Notes: generated by a model not told the origin, from the sequence alone. 64,000 nucleotides of DNA from Flavobacteriaceae bacterium (GCA_030835825.1 JAURRA010000028.1:1-64000), one strand, 5' to 3'. Positions 1 to 10,540 are shown, numbered from the stretch's first letter. Numbers and translations: made by a program.

Positions 1-252
1 CCCTTAGATCCTCAAATGATAGCGACTTGTGAAGAGTTTAATGTGGATAGCACCACCATTGCTATCAATGGCGGTGAGGATTATGAATTGCTATTTACCA
101 TCGATCAGAAGGATTTTGACAAGATCAAAGGCAATCCTAACCTAACGGTAATTGGCTTTATGAAAGAACAGGGAGATGGTGCTCATTTAGTTACTAGATC
201 AGAGATGCGTATTCCGATAGAAGCAAAAGGCTGGAAGGCGTTCAGTGCCTAA
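1..252 (+). CDS. thiL: Thiamine-monophosphate kinase, C-terminal part (partial)
   Basis: This is the 3' end of thiL. The reading frame is open from the first base, so the start lies outside the window. ThiL phosphorylates thiamine monophosphate to thiamine pyrophosphate with ATP, the last step of the pathway, in the cytosol. The visible ~83 residues contain the family signature GGEDYELLF, which belongs to the C-terminal AIRS-like domain, followed by the usual short strand-helix end. The stop lies 11 bases from the stop of the convergent aminopeptidase gene. A TPP riboswitch and its TonB receptor lie 35 kb downstream, so thiamine metabolism is represented twice in the window. The identification is firm despite truncation. 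Confidence 0.9.
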   Translation, partial: PLDPQMIATCEEFNVDSTTIAINGGEDYELLFTIDQKDFDKIKGNPNLTVIGFMKEQGDGAHLVTRSEMRIPIEAKGWKAFSA

Positions 253-263
253 ATCGTCCGAAT

Positions 264-1556
264 CTAGCGATTCATTAAGTCCTCAATTTCTTCCACATCA
301 ACTGGAATATCGGCCATTAAATTAAATGGCTCACCCTTGTCTTGAATGACAACATCATCTTCTAATCGAATACCGAGGTTTTCAGCTGGGATATAAATGC
401 CGGGCTCAACGGTATAAACCATATTTGACTGCATGGGAGTTTTGAGAGCACCATAATCGTGAGTGTCCAATCCCATATGGTGAGAGGTTCCATGCATGAA
501 GTATTTTTTGTAAGCTGGCCAATCGGCGGACTCGTTTTGAACATCTGCCTTATCTAAAAGACCCAGGCCTAATAGCTCTGCGGTCATCATTTTGCCAACT
601 TCAAGGTGATAAGCATCCCACATCGTGCCGGGAACTAACAGCTTTGTGGCCTCGTCTTTCACCCTTTGTACGGCCTGATAAACAGCTTTTTGACGAGCTG
701 TAAATTTGCCATTGACTGGGATTGTTCGGGTCATGTCGCTAGAATAATTGGCGTATTCAGCACCAACGTCCAGCAACAGCATATCTCCATCTTTACAACT
801 TTTGTTATTCTCAATATAATGTAAAACACAAGCGTTATGACCTGATGCTATAATAGGGGTATAGGCAAAGCCTCGCGATCTATTTCTGAGAAATTCATGG
901 CTAAACTCCGCTTCAATTTCATACTCCATGACCCCGGGTTTGACAAACCCTAAAATTCGTCTGAATCCTTGATTTGTTATCGCGCAAGCTTTTTGAATTA
1001 AATCGATTTCTTCTGCCTCTTTGACGCCTCTCAATTGCTCCAAAATGGGATAACTGCGTTCCCATTGGTGGGCTGGGTATTTTGCCTTGGTTTTTTTAAT
1101 AAAACGATCTTCCCGAGTTTCCATTTCAACCGCTTGACGGTAATGCTCGTTAGTATCTAAATACACGGTTTGGACCTCGGCCATCAACTCCCTAAACAAT
1201 CTGTCGAAATCACTCAACCAGTGAATCGATGCTATTCCAGAAACCTCTGTAGCTCTGACTTTGTTCAATTTCTCTCCTTCCCAGATTGCAATATGATCAT
1301 TGGTTTCTTTTACAAATAGGAGTTCTCGATGCGCTTTATTTTGGGCTTCTGGAAAAAGCACCAAAATACTTTCTTCTTGATCGACTCCGCTCAAATAAAA
1401 GATATTGCGGTGCTGGTGAAATGGCAAACTAGTGTCTGCGCCCGTGGTAAAAATATCGTTTGAATTGAAAACCGCTAAGGACTTGGGCTTCATGGCGGCC
1501 ATGAATTTTTTACGATTTTTAATGAATAGACTGTTGGAAATGGCCTCGTATTTCAT
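264..1556 (-). CDS. Xaa-Pro aminopeptidase (M24B family, aminopeptidase P type)
   Basis: A 430-aa cytosolic metallopeptidase expected to remove the N-terminal residue from peptides with proline in second position. The first ~165 residues form the AMP_N domain; the rest is the pita-bread M24 domain. The dinuclear metal ligands are visible: two Asp in LLLDVGAEYANYSSDMTRT (about residues 262-273), His in HGTSHHMGLDTHD (about 355), Glu in VYTVEPGIYI and Glu in GIRLEDDVVI near the C-terminus. The length is usual for the family. It is transcribed alone, convergent with thiL. Upstream, a minus-strand TACTTTTG (1579-1586) fits the Bacteroidota -7 motif, which supports the chosen start. Confidence 0.93.
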   Translation of the reverse strand: MKYEAISNSLFIKNRKKFMAAMKPKSLAVFNSNDIFTTGADTSLPFHQHRNIFYLSGVDQEESILVLFPEAQNKAHRELLFVKETNDHIAIWEGEKLNKVRATEVSGIASIHWLSDFDRLFRELMAEVQTVYLDTNEHYRQAVEMETREDRFIKKTKAKYPAHQWERSYPILEQLRGVKEAEEIDLIQKACAITNQGFRRILGFVKPGVMEYEIEAEFSHEFLRNRSRGFAYTPIIASGHNACVLHYIENNKSCKDGDMLLLDVGAEYANYSSDMTRTIPVNGKFTARQKAVYQAVQRVKDEATKLLVPGTMWDAYHLEVGKMMTAELLGLGLLDKADVQNESADWPAYKKYFMHGTSHHMGLDTHDYGALKTPMQSNMVYTVEPGIYIPAENLGIRLEDDVVIQDKGEPFNLMADIPVDVEEIEDLMNR

Positions 1557-1739
1557 TGGGATTTTTTTCTGATTGAATCAAAAGTAGAACATTTTATGTG
1601 TTAATCCTATTCAATTTTATGTCACCTAAATGATTTTGGTTTGTTTATCATGGGGTATTTGCATAAATTCACTCCGTTATTCTATGGAAAGGGTTTCCAC
1701 CGAAAATGAATAAGTCGTTAACGTTTTAAATAATCAATA

Positions 1740-4538
1740 ATGAAATTTCAAAAGATTTTCCTTGTCCTTCTGGGATTTACCATCCAATTTGGATATTCTC
1801 AAACAGCCCCCCCAACCCTTGATATCCTTGACCAATCGTTGGTAAAAAATCTGAAATTTGACAATATAGGTCCAACTATTATGAGTGGACGTGTTACTGA
1901 TTTGGCTGTTAATCCAGAAATGACGTCTGAATTTTATGTGGCATATGCCTCAGGGGGTCTTTGGTATACGATTAACAATGGCGCCAGTTTCACCCCTATA
2001 TTGGATAACAGTCAAACCCAAAACGTTGGTGCTCTTGCTGTGCATTGGCCGACCAGAACAATATGGGTCGGAACAGGAGAAAATAATTCTTCTCGATCGT
2101 CTTATGCAGGAATAGGGATGTTGAAATCTACTGACAATGGAAAAACATGGGAACATATGGGACTGTCTGACAGTCATCATATCGGGAATATTCTCATCAA
2201 TCCTGATGATCCCAATGAGGTAGTTGTTGGGGTAGTAGGACATTTGTATTCTCCTAATGATGAACGGGGGGTTTTTAAAACAACTAATGGAGGTCAAGAT
2301 TGGAGCAAAACTCTTTTTGTCGATGATACTTCTGGCATTATTGAGATTCAACACGAACCAGGAAACTTTAATGTTCAATATGCGGCATCTTGGACAAAAG
2401 ACCGAAAAGCTTGGAACTTTTTAGGCAATGGTGAAAACTCCGCTATTTATAAAAGTACTGATGCAGGATCATCTTGGGCCAAAATCAGTACACCGAACAG
2501 TGGTTTTCCAACAGGAGAAGGGGTTGGTCGAATTGGTCTTGCCGTTTTCGATGCCAATACAGTTTATGCCGTGCACGATAGTCAGTTTTTGAGACCCGCC
2601 GCCGATGCCAATAGAGGCAAAGATGGGTTGTCAAAGGAGGATTTCAAAGCGATGAATAAGCAGCAATTCTTGGAGCTAGAGGATAATAAACTACAAAGTT
2701 TCCTCAAGTCCAACGGATTTCCGGAAAAATATAGCGCTAAAGCTGTCAAAGACATGGTCCGAGAAGGTAAGGCCAAACCAGTAGATTTAGCGAAATTTTT
2801 GGAAGATGCCAATGCCATGTTGTTCGATACACCTGTTGTTGGCGCTGAGGTTTTTGTGAGTCATGATGGTGGACAATCGTGGCGTAAAACTCATGAAGGT
2901 TACCTCGATGGGGTCTACAGTAGTTATGGCTACTACTTTGGTAAAATTCATGTTTCGCCTTCCGACAAAGACCATGTTTATATCTATGGTGTTCCAATCA
3001 TTAAATCAAAGGACGGGGGAGCAACTTTTTCTTCAATCGACTACGGCAATGTGCACAGTGACCACCACGCACTTTGGATTAATCCGAACAATCCGAATCA
3101 CCTGATCAACGGTAATGACGGCGGTGTCAATATATCTTACGATGATGGCGCGCATTGGATTAAGTGCAATTCTCCAGAGGTTGGTCAATTCTACGCGATT
3201 AATGTTGACGACGAAAAGCCTTATAATGTCTACGGTGGCTTGCAGGATAACGGTGTTTGGGTTGGTGCTAATAATGCTGACGAGGATGCGAGTTGGCATC
3301 AGAACGGTCAATATCCATGGAAATTTATCATGGGGGGAGATGGTATGCAAATACAAATCGACAACCGCAATGCTAAAGTTGTTTACACCGGGTATCAATT
3401 TGGAAATTACTATCGTTTGAATTTAGATACTCAAGAGTCGGTTTACATCCAGCCAAAGCATGAACTGGGTGACAACCCTTACCGCTTCAACTGGCAAACC
3501 CCCATTTTGTTGTCTTCTCACAATCAAGACATACTTTATTTCGGTACTAACAAACTATTGCGTTCGATGAACCAAGGTAAAGATTGGTCTGTTATCAGTC
3601 CCGACCTTACCACAGGAGGCAAAAAAGGCAATGTAGCTTATGGTACATTGACGACTATCAGCGAGTCACCATTCAAATTCGGTCAAATTGTAGTCGGCAG
3701 TGACGACGGCTATGTTCATCTGACCCAAGACGGTGGAGATAGTTGGACCAAGATATCAGATAGTTTTCCGAAGGACCTATGGGTGTCTCGAGTCGTGGCC
3801 TCGGCGCACGATCAAAATAGACTATACGTCACCTTGAATGGCTATAGATGGGATGATTTTAAAACCTATGTCTATCGCAGTAATGATTTGGGTGCTACTT
3901 GGACAGAAATTTCAGGAAATATACCAGCATCCCCTGTCAATGTTATTCTTGAGGATCCAGTCCGTGAGGATATGCTCTATGTTGGAACCGATTACGGGCT
4001 GTATGTCAGTCTTGATTCGGGTGCCTCATGGCATGCCTTGGCTGGTGGTATGCCCCACGTAGCGGTTCACGATTTGAAAATCCAAAGAACGGCTAATCAT
4101 CTATTAGTTGGGACACATGGTCGTAGTATTTATCGTGCAGAGATTGGCGTCTTACAGGGTTTGACTACTGAGGTGCTTAATCAAGAAACTCATGTATTTG
4201 TATTGGACAAGATGAAAAGATCACCTTATTGGGGAAGGCAGTGGAGCCAGTTTAGAGATGCCAATAGTCCTAAATTGACCATTCCATACTACACCAATGA
4301 AGATCGAACCATGCAGTTTTTAATTACAGATGAAACTGGTAATGAGGTGTTTAGCAGTCAGGTGTCTGCCGATAAAGGATTGAACACCCTTGATTACGAT
4401 ATGAGTTACTCAGAAAAAGCGCTCAAAAAGCTTAAGAAAAACGCACCCAAAGCAGGAGACAATGGCCGGGTGTATTTGGCTAAAGGTACTTACAATGTGA
4501 TGATTGGAAATGCGGGGAAAGAGCTTGTTATTGAGTAA
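1740..4538 (+). CDS. Secreted VPS10/sortilin-like beta-propeller protein with Asp-box repeats
   Basis: A 932-aa exported protein with an N-terminal signal peptide (about residues 1-20, ending GYSQ). It carries at least ten Asp-box (BNR) motifs of the form S-x-D-x-G-x-x-W, at roughly residues 130, 181, 239, 374, 422, 466, 607, 661, 713 and 757. This is the layout of the VPS10/sortilin-type or photosystem-stability-like propellers, often labelled glycosyl hydrolase in databases. Such propellers bind or process ligands outside the cytoplasm, but no catalytic residues can be assigned here. The last ~20 residues (KGTYNVMIGNAGKELVIE) resemble the final strands of a type A T9SS sorting domain but are too short to be sure. 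It sits alone between a 180-base intergenic region and the sdh promoter. Confidence 0.85.
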   Translation: MKFQKIFLVLLGFTIQFGYSQTAPPTLDILDQSLVKNLKFDNIGPTIMSGRVTDLAVNPEMTSEFYVAYASGGLWYTINNGASFTPILDNSQTQNVGALAVHWPTRTIWVGTGENNSSRSSYAGIGMLKSTDNGKTWEHMGLSDSHHIGNILINPDDPNEVVVGVVGHLYSPNDERGVFKTTNGGQDWSKTLFVDDTSGIIEIQHEPGNFNVQYAASWTKDRKAWNFLGNGENSAIYKSTDAGSSWAKISTPNSGFPTGEGVGRIGLAVFDANTVYAVHDSQFLRPAADANRGKDGLSKEDFKAMNKQQFLELEDNKLQSFLKSNGFPEKYSAKAVKDMVREGKAKPVDLAKFLEDANAMLFDTPVVGAEVFVSHDGGQSWRKTHEGYLDGVYSSYGYYFGKIHVSPSDKDHVYIYGVPIIKSKDGGATFSSIDYGNVHSDHHALWINPNNPNHLINGNDGGVNISYDDGAHWIKCNSPEVGQFYAINVDDEKPYNVYGGLQDNGVWVGANNADEDASWHQNGQYPWKFIMGGDGMQIQIDNRNAKVVYTGYQFGNYYRLNLDTQESVYIQPKHELGDNPYRFNWQTPILLSSHNQDILYFGTNKLLRSMNQGKDWSVISPDLTTGGKKGNVAYGTLTTISESPFKFGQIVVGSDDGYVHLTQDGGDSWTKISDSFPKDLWVSRVVASAHDQNRLYVTLNGYRWDDFKTYVYRSNDLGATWTEISGNIPASPVNVILEDPVREDMLYVGTDYGLYVSLDSGASWHALAGGMPHVAVHDLKIQRTANHLLVGTHGRSIYRAEIGVLQGLTTEVLNQETHVFVLDKMKRSPYWGRQWSQFRDANSPKLTIPYYTNEDRTMQFLITDETGNEVFSSQVSADKGLNTLDYDMSYSEKALKKLKKNAPKAGDNGRVYLAKGTYNVMIGNAGKELVIE

Positions 4539-4588
4539 AATTATATTTGATTTAAATTGCATTATTTGAGTTTTTTCTGTCACAGGAT

Positions 4589-4619
4589 TTGCTGTAGCGA
4601 TTGCTGTGGTGTACTTTTG
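4589..4619 (+). promoter_or_regulatory. Bacteroidota-type promoter of sdhCAB
   Basis: TTG at 4589-4591 is followed after 20 bases by TACTTTTG at 4612-4619. This matches the Bacteroidota primary sigma consensus TTG-(19-21)-TAnnTTTG. Transcription would start near 4625, about 18 bases before the SdhC start. It is the only good promoter seen ahead of the three genes, so they are probably one transcript. Confidence 0.7.
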
Positions 4620-4642
4620 TAATTCTAAATCCAAGACCACTT

Positions 4643-5320
4643 ATGGCTCAACTGTTTCAATCTTCAATAGGACGAAAAGTAGCAATGGCTCTTTCGGCCT
4701 TTTTCCTGATGGTTTTTTTGTTACAACATTTTGCTATCAATAGCTTGTCAGTCATTAATCCAGATGCTTTCAATGAGGTGTCTCATTTTATGGGTACCAA
4801 TCCTGTGGTACAATTTGCATTGCAACCTGTTCTGATTTTTGGTGTCCTTTTCCATTTTATGATGGGCTTTATTTTAGACTTTAAGAATCGCAAGGCCAAT
4901 GGAAAGAGCTATGTGAAGTATAATGGAGCTGCAAATGCTAAATGGGCCAGTCGCAATATGATCTTGAGCGGCTTAGTCATCTTAGGTTTTATGGCGCTCC
5001 ACTTTGTTGATTTTTGGTTTCCTGAAATGAACACCAAATTTATCCAAGGAGATTGGTCGGGAACTGCCGAAGGTGTGGAAGGATTGCGCTATTATGAGGA
5101 ACTTCGACATAAATTTGTTAACCCCTATCGCGTAGGAGCCTATGCTTTAGCTTTTGTATTTTTAGCTCTTCATTTGAATCATGGTTTCACCTCAGCTTTT
5201 CAATCCGTTGGTAGTACTTGGGGACGCAAAAAATTGCTTCAGACCATTGGACTGATTTACGCCTACGTTATTCCAGTAGGATTTATTGGCATCGCCCTGT
5301 TTCATCACCTTACCCACTAA
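4643..5320 (+). CDS. sdhC: Succinate dehydrogenase / fumarate reductase cytochrome b subunit
   Basis: A 225-aa membrane anchor carrying heme b and the quinone site of complex II, of the five-helix single-subunit type found in Bacteroidota. Hydrophobic segments lie near residues 13-33, 60-85, 105-125, 155-180 and 200-222. Candidate heme-ligand histidines sit within them: LLQHFAIN (His29), LFHFMMGF, MALHFVDF and LALHLNHGF. The start at 4643 gives the usual N-terminus MAQLFQSSIGRK; an upstream in-frame TTG at 4601 falls in or before the promoter and is rejected. sdhA follows 6 bases later and sdhB after it, forming the C-A-B order typical of the phylum. There is no sdhD, as expected. Confidence 0.95.
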   Translation: MAQLFQSSIGRKVAMALSAFFLMVFLLQHFAINSLSVINPDAFNEVSHFMGTNPVVQFALQPVLIFGVLFHFMMGFILDFKNRKANGKSYVKYNGAANAKWASRNMILSGLVILGFMALHFVDFWFPEMNTKFIQGDWSGTAEGVEGLRYYEELRHKFVNPYRVGAYALAFVFLALHLNHGFTSAFQSVGSTWGRKKLLQTIGLIYAYVIPVGFIGIALFHHLTH

Positions 5321-5326
5321 ATTGTA

Positions 5327-7336
5327 ATGTCTATGTCAACTTTAATATCCAATGTCCCAGAAGGTCCTATAAAAGACAAGTGGACAAATCATAAAAATAA
5401 TATTGACTTGGTTAATCCAGCCAATAAGCGTCTTATTGACGTGATTGTTGTTGGTACAGGTTTGGCTGGGGCATCAGCATCGGCCACCTTGGCCGAATTG
5501 GGTTATAATGTTAAATCGTTTTGCTTTCAAGATTCACCACGTCGGGCTCACTCAATTGCGGCCCAAGGAGGTATCAATGCAGCTAAAAACTATCAAGGTG
5601 ACGGTGATTCCATTCACCGCCTATTCTACGATACGGTAAAAGGCGGAGATTATCGCTCTCGTGAGGCTAATGTTTATCGATTGGCAGAGGTGTCTGGAAA
5701 TATTATTGACCAGTGCGTTGCTCAAGGGGTGCCTTTTGCTCGAGAATATGGCGGACTGCTAGACAATCGTTCCTTTGGAGGTGTTTTAGTTTCACGAACT
5801 TTTTATGCTAAAGGGCAAACCGGACAGCAATTATTATTGGGTGCCTATTCTGCAATGAACCGTCAAATAGGGCGCGGTAAAATCAAAATGTATAACCGTC
5901 ATGAAATGATGGATATTGTCAAGGTGGACGGCAAAGCTCGGGGTATCATTGCGCGTAATTTGGTTACTGGAGAGATTGAGAGACACGCTGCTCACGCGGT
6001 AGTTATAGCCTCTGGCGGCTATGGTAATGTGTTCTTTTTGTCCACTAACGCTATGGGAAGCAATGTTTCTGCAGCTTGGAAAATACATCGTAAGGGTGCC
6101 TATTTTGCCAATCCATGTTTTACTCAAATCCATCCAACCTGCATTCCTGTTTCGGGAGATCACCAATCTAAGTTGACCTTGATGTCTGAGTCCTTAAGAA
6201 ATGACGGGCGTATATGGGTACCAAAAAAATTGGAAGATGTCAAGGCCGTCAGAGAGGGTAAATTAAAGCCTACTGAAATAGCCGAGGAGGATCGAGATTA
6301 CTATTTAGAAAGACGATACCCAGCCTTTGGAAATTTGGTTCCACGAGATGTTGCTTCTAGGGCGGCAAAGGAACGCTGCGATGAGGGCTATGGTGTGAAC
6401 GCAACAGGTGAAGCTGTCTATTTGGACTTTGCAGCCTCGATTGAAAGATATGGCAAAGAGCAAGCCCACGTCAGAGGATTGGATGAGAACGACAAAGCCG
6501 TCGTCCAAAAGTTGGGCAAGGAAGTCGTCAAAGCGAAGTACGGCAATCTTTTTCAGATGTATTATAAAATCGTAGATCAAGATCCTTACGAAACACCAAT
6601 GATGATTTACCCGGCAGTGCACTACACCATGGGTGGGGTTTGGGTAGATTACAATTTAATGACAACCATACCCGGATGCTTTGCTATTGGTGAAGCCAAC
6701 TTTTCAGACCACGGAGCTAACCGCCTAGGTGCTTCTGCGCTCATGCAAGGTTTGGCCGATGGTTATTTTGTACTACCTTATACTATAGGGGACTATTTGT
6801 CTGATGATATCAGAACAGGAGCGATTTCCACCAATAGTCCTGAGTTTGATCAGGCGGAAGCGGAGGTAAAAGCTCAAATAGATGCGCTGATAAATAACAA
6901 AGGAACCCAATCGGTAGATTATTTTCACAGAAAGCTAGGTAAAATTTTGTGGAATCAATGTGGAATGTCCCGAAACGCCGAAGGACTTCAACAGGCCATT
7001 GTTGATATACAAAAATTACGAGAAGATTTTTATCAAAACGTTTGTGTCCCTGGCTCCGCCAATGAATTCAATGAAGAATTGGCCAAGGCTGGACGTGTAG
7101 CGGACTTCCTAGAGTTAGGTGAGCTATTTGCAAAAGATGCCCTTGAACGAGCTGAGTCATGTGGTGGGCATTTCAGAGAGGAATCGCAAACGCCTGAGGG
7201 TGAAGCCCTTAGAGACGACGTTAATTTCGCCTTTGTATCGGCATGGGAGTATACTGGTCAACCCAGTGAGGCCGTGCTACACAAGGAAGATTTGACATAT
7301 GAAAACATAGAATTAAAAACCAGATCATATAAATAG
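5327..7336 (+). CDS. sdhA: Succinate dehydrogenase / fumarate reductase flavoprotein subunit
   Basis: A 669-aa flavoprotein that oxidises succinate to fumarate in complex II on the cytoplasmic face of the membrane. The FAD Rossmann motif [13 protein letters not shown] lies near residues 40-52. The FAD-attachment region reads [13 protein letters not shown], with the histidine expected to carry the covalent flavin. The substrate region QIHPTCIP and the late motif [11 protein letters not shown] are present. The length is usual for the B-type enzymes of Bacteroidota, which are longer than E. coli SdhA. ATG at 5327 is used; a second ATG two codons on is equally possible. It sits between sdhC and sdhB with gaps of 4-6 bases, consistent with translational coupling. 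Confidence 0.97.
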   Translation: MSMSTLISNVPEGPIKDKWTNHKNNIDLVNPANKRLIDVIVVGTGLAGASASATLAELGYNVKSFCFQDSPRRAHSIAAQGGINAAKNYQGDGDSIHRLFYDTVKGGDYRSREANVYRLAEVSGNIIDQCVAQGVPFAREYGGLLDNRSFGGVLVSRTFYAKGQTGQQLLLGAYSAMNRQIGRGKIKMYNRHEMMDIVKVDGKARGIIARNLVTGEIERHAAHAVVIASGGYGNVFFLSTNAMGSNVSAAWKIHRKGAYFANPCFTQIHPTCIPVSGDHQSKLTLMSESLRNDGRIWVPKKLEDVKAVREGKLKPTEIAEEDRDYYLERRYPAFGNLVPRDVASRAAKERCDEGYGVNATGEAVYLDFAASIERYGKEQAHVRGLDENDKAVVQKLGKEVVKAKYGNLFQMYYKIVDQDPYETPMMIYPAVHYTMGGVWVDYNLMTTIPGCFAIGEANFSDHGANRLGASALMQGLADGYFVLPYTIGDYLSDDIRTGAISTNSPEFDQAEAEVKAQIDALINNKGTQSVDYFHRKLGKILWNQCGMSRNAEGLQQAIVDIQKLREDFYQNVCVPGSANEFNEELAKAGRVADFLELGELFAKDALERAESCGGHFREESQTPEGEALRDDVNFAFVSAWEYTGQPSEAVLHKEDLTYENIELKTRSYK

Positions 7337-7340
7337 GATT

Positions 7341-8084
7341 ATGCGTTTAACACTAAAAATTTGGAGACAGGAAAACACCCATGCCGAGGGTGCCATGGTT
7401 ACATATCCCATTGACAATATCTCACCAGATATGTCTTTCTTGGAAATGATGGATGTTTTGAACAAAGAACTCATTGAAAAGGGGGAGTCACCTGTGGCTT
7501 TCGACCACGATTGCCGAGAGGGCATATGTGGCATGTGTTCTATGTTTATTAACGGTGAAGCACATGGTCCAGATCGCAACGTCACAACTTGCCAATTGCA
7601 TATGCGTAAGTTTAAGGATGGAGATACAATCCATATTGAGCCGTTCCGTGCAAAGGCCTTTCCAGTTATTAGAGATTTGGTTGTTGATCGAAGCGCTTTT
7701 GATCGCATTCAACATGCCGGAGGTTTTATTTCCGTCAATACTTCTGGTAACACCCAAGATGCCAATGCTACACCCATCAGTAAGCATGCTGCAGATACCG
7801 CTATGGATGCTGCTACCTGTATCGGTTGTGGCGCCTGTGTTGCGACTTGTAAGAATTCATCGGCCATGCTATTCGTTGGAGCGAAGGTGTCACAATATGC
7901 CTTACTGCCTCAAGGTCAGGTTGAAGCGGCCGATCGTGTGCAACACATGGTAGACCAAATGGATTTGGAAGGGTTTGGTAATTGTACCAATACGGGTGCT
8001 TGTGAAGTGGAATGCCCTAAAGGAATATCCCTAGAAAATATAGCGCGCATGAATCGCGAATTACTCAAAGCTAAACTGCTTTAA
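7341..8084 (+). CDS. sdhB: Succinate dehydrogenase / fumarate reductase iron-sulfur subunit
   Basis: A 247-aa protein that passes electrons from SdhA flavin to the quinone in SdhC. The N-terminal plant-ferredoxin-type domain holds the 2Fe-2S ligands in [12 protein letters not shown] plus a later Cys in the NVTTC segment. The C-terminal alpha-helical domain holds the other clusters in [13 protein letters not shown] and [14 protein letters not shown]. The start is 4 bases after sdhA. The gene ends 6 bases before the stop of the convergent lipoprotein gene, and no hairpin terminator is visible between them, so the two transcripts may overlap at their 3' ends. Confidence 0.97.
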   Translation: MRLTLKIWRQENTHAEGAMVTYPIDNISPDMSFLEMMDVLNKELIEKGESPVAFDHDCREGICGMCSMFINGEAHGPDRNVTTCQLHMRKFKDGDTIHIEPFRAKAFPVIRDLVVDRSAFDRIQHAGGFISVNTSGNTQDANATPISKHAADTAMDAATCIGCGACVATCKNSSAMLFVGAKVSQYALLPQGQVEAADRVQHMVDQMDLEGFGNCTNTGACEVECPKGISLENIARMNRELLKAKLL

Positions 8085-8090
8085 GTGTTT

Positions 8091-9689
8091 CTAATCGAGA
8101 ATAAACTCGATAATTTCGTCCCAACCAGCCCTGATATCTAAAGATTCAGGATAATGACTGATGTGTTCGCTTTGCCGACTTTCTAGGAACCGACCACTAT
8201 CATAAACACCGTTACTATTGCTGTCCTTTATGAGCCTCAAGTAATAGATCCCTGGCACGAGGAATTGAAAATCAATGGGACCAGATTGGGCGACGTAAAG
8301 TTCTCTTTTGATGTCCTCACTGCGGTCTACCAATTGAATAATGACAGGGTATGCAGTGTTTTTTAGGTTAACTCTTAAATTGCCATAATCATCTATACTT
8401 TTTGTTCTGAGACGAAATTGCAAGCTGTCATTAACAGCTTCGAAAAAATCTGTAAACGCTCCAGGAAGAGCCGTTAACAAATAATCGTTTGAAGGCTTTT
8501 TTTCAAAATCAAAAAGCACCTGATTGGACATACTGTCTAGGGTATATTCAAATGAGACGGGTATGGTGTCTTTATCGATCAAATTGATTAATGACTTATC
8601 AACCCTATTCAGAGGAAGGTTGGCCGAAACAATGAACTGCTCATTCAGATTGATGCTGCTTTGAGGAGTAGCTGTCAACCGCAAAGAGTCTCGCTGAATA
8701 TCGCGCAATTGAACCGTCGAAGTGTCTTTGATAGCCCAGTTGGTAGTTACAAATTGGAGAGAATCATAAGCTCTCGAATTTTTGTACCAATAATACAAAC
8801 TATCGGTCTTCAGATCACGGGTAATTCTGCTTTTGAAGGTGTCTTCGACTTCAGAGATCAGCGCAATATGCATATTTTCTCCCGCTCCCTCAAAACCAAA
8901 TACCAATTTATTATTGGTGACTTGCTTAACTTTTTTTGGTCGATATTCAACCTCTTCTTTGAATAGAGCTAATTCAAAGTAATCTTCAGTTGGAAGACTG
9001 ATTGGTTTTTCTGCAAAACCGATAAAATCTTTTCCCTGTTGGTAGATGTAATCTTTATTTTCCTCTTGTAGCGCAATTAATTTATAATTTCCTGCTTTAA
9101 TATTTTCAATCTTGAATGCCGCCGTACTATCGGTAGTTTGACTGATGTATTTGGGTTTTTTCTGATACACTATGGAGTCTTGATAGGTAGAGTCTACCTC
9201 GTATAGCATCACTGAGATAATAGACTTGGGCTCGCGATGCTCGAGATTGAGAGCTACCCCAGAAACTTGTAAGGAATCAATAAAATTGCCCGTTGAGAAG
9301 ATATATTTAAAAAAGGGATATGGATTTCCTTCGTTATTATCTATGATACTCTCTCCGAAACTCAGCGCATAGGTGGTCTCCGGCAAAAGACTGTCAATCA
9401 ATTTTATAGTTAATTTTTTACTGGCTGTCCCCATGGGTAATATCTCCGGTTGGGTATTCATGGGAGGAGATATGATTAATTGCTGTTGTAAATTTTTAAG
9501 CTTTACATATTCGTCAAACAGTATAACAATTTCACTTGCCGTAAAATTCACAGCATAATTTTCTGGAGACATTTTTAAAATGACGGGTGGGTCTTCATCA
9601 ATTTCACCACCTGTAGGGTTACCGCGATTTGCACAAGAGGCCAAAATTAAGCCCAGTCCAACAGCCCAAAAAGAAAGTTGCTTCAGCAT
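8091..9689 (-). CDS. Lipoprotein with N-terminal SbsA-type Ig-like domain
   Basis: A 532-aa protein with a lipoprotein signal: a hydrophobic stretch ending in LILASC, with Cys about residue 19 as lipidation site. Residues ~33-135 read as a bacterial Ig-like domain of the SbsA/Big_5 type, starting EDPPVILKMSPENYAVNF, a motif shared by many Bacteroidota surface proteins. The remainder is rich in beta-strand pattern and ends with a carboxypeptidase-regulatory-like segment (LVPGIYYLRLIKDSNSNGVYDSG). The probable location is the outer membrane or periplasm; the molecular role is unknown. It lies upstream of no obvious partner but next to comF on the same strand, a pairing I recall from related genomes. 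Confidence 0.8.
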   Translation of the reverse strand: MLKQLSFWAVGLGLILASCANRGNPTGGEIDEDPPVILKMSPENYAVNFTASEIVILFDEYVKLKNLQQQLIISPPMNTQPEILPMGTASKKLTIKLIDSLLPETTYALSFGESIIDNNEGNPYPFFKYIFSTGNFIDSLQVSGVALNLEHREPKSIISVMLYEVDSTYQDSIVYQKKPKYISQTTDSTAAFKIENIKAGNYKLIALQEENKDYIYQQGKDFIGFAEKPISLPTEDYFELALFKEEVEYRPKKVKQVTNNKLVFGFEGAGENMHIALISEVEDTFKSRITRDLKTDSLYYWYKNSRAYDSLQFVTTNWAIKDTSTVQLRDIQRDSLRLTATPQSSINLNEQFIVSANLPLNRVDKSLINLIDKDTIPVSFEYTLDSMSNQVLFDFEKKPSNDYLLTALPGAFTDFFEAVNDSLQFRLRTKSIDDYGNLRVNLKNTAYPVIIQLVDRSEDIKRELYVAQSGPIDFQFLVPGIYYLRLIKDSNSNGVYDSGRFLESRQSEHISHYPESLDIRAGWDEIIEFILD

Positions 9690-9745
9690 AGGTCAAAAGT
9701 AAACATAGCCAATGATTAAATGAAAAAAATATGCAAGATTGTAGT

Positions 9746-10450
9746 TTAGGTGTTATCGGTAATTGCAATAGCTGCAATACTAAGGTGGTGATAAGCTGCA
9801 TTGTTGAGTGTCTTGGCACATGACTCGAGGGTGGCTCCAGTAGTGATTAAATCGTCAACGAGTAATATACGGGAGTTTGTGTTTACGGGGCTATCTTCAT
9901 TGATACTGAAAGTATTGAATAGTATTTTAGCTCGCTCGTTGGCGTTTAGAGTAACTTGAGATTGAACATCTTTAGTCTTTACCAATAATTCGGTCATACA
10001 ATGACTTCTCAGTTGCAGGGATAGAGCTTCGGCAAACTTTCTGACTTGATTATAGCCTCTCAAGCGATGGCGTTGTTTTGAAATAGGTACTGGAATAACA
10101 AAGTCAATTTTGCCAAAAAAATGAGATTCATAAAGTAGCGCACCAAACCAATGCCCCAGGCAGGTTCCTATGGACTGCTGGCCATGATATTTTAACTCAT
10201 GCAGCAGATGCTGCACCTTGTTATTGGGCTGAAACTTTAAAAAAGCCGTAGCCTTTTGAAGGGCAATTCTACCCTGAAATAATTGCTCAACGGGATTTGG
10301 ATGAAACAAATGATAGTTAGTCTGGGGAAGCTCATGCCGGCATGTGGTGCAGAGGTCTCGTTCTCCTTGCGATAGCACCATTTCACAAGCTGGGCATAAA
10401 CGGGGAAAAAGTAGGTTAAGCATGTGATGTAACTTGTTGATGATGTTCAA
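9746..10450 (-). CDS. ComF family protein (phosphoribosyltransferase fold)
   Basis: A 234-aa ComF homologue. The N-terminus has a zinc-ribbon-like pair of cysteine motifs, CPACEM and CTTC (about residues 19-38). The C-terminal half has the phosphoribosyltransferase PRPP loop in ILLVDDLITTGATLES. In naturally competent bacteria ComF acts with the DNA uptake machinery in the cytoplasm, but in Bacteroidota its role is not established. The length matches the family. It is divergent from glyS, with ~90 bases between the two starts. The identification of the family is solid and the function is open. Confidence 0.88.
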   Translation of the reverse strand: MNIINKLHHMLNLLFPRLCPACEMVLSQGERDLCTTCRHELPQTNYHLFHPNPVEQLFQGRIALQKATAFLKFQPNNKVQHLLHELKYHGQQSIGTCLGHWFGALLYESHFFGKIDFVIPVPISKQRHRLRGYNQVRKFAEALSLQLRSHCMTELLVKTKDVQSQVTLNANERAKILFNTFSINEDSPVNTNSRILLVDDLITTGATLESCAKTLNNAAYHHLSIAAIAITDNT

Positions 10451-10540
10451 AAGTATGTGGTCAAATCCTAAATATCAAAAGCAAGTATATATATTTCAGT
10501 AATTCGATTTTTGTCCGTTGCGTTTTTTTATTTTTGTAAA

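Noticed and set aside
1557-1739. Promoter with both elements for the Asp-box protein
   Set aside because: TATTTG-like words occur, but none has the TAnnTTTG form with TTG at the right distance.
3033-3398. 121-aa open frame antisense to the Asp-box protein
   Set aside because: It lies wholly within a gene with strong domain evidence, has no recognisable motif and is a codon shadow.
1740-4538. True glycosyl hydrolase or sialidase
   Set aside because: The Asp-box motifs define the propeller only. The catalytic Arg triad and Tyr/Glu of sialidases were not seen.
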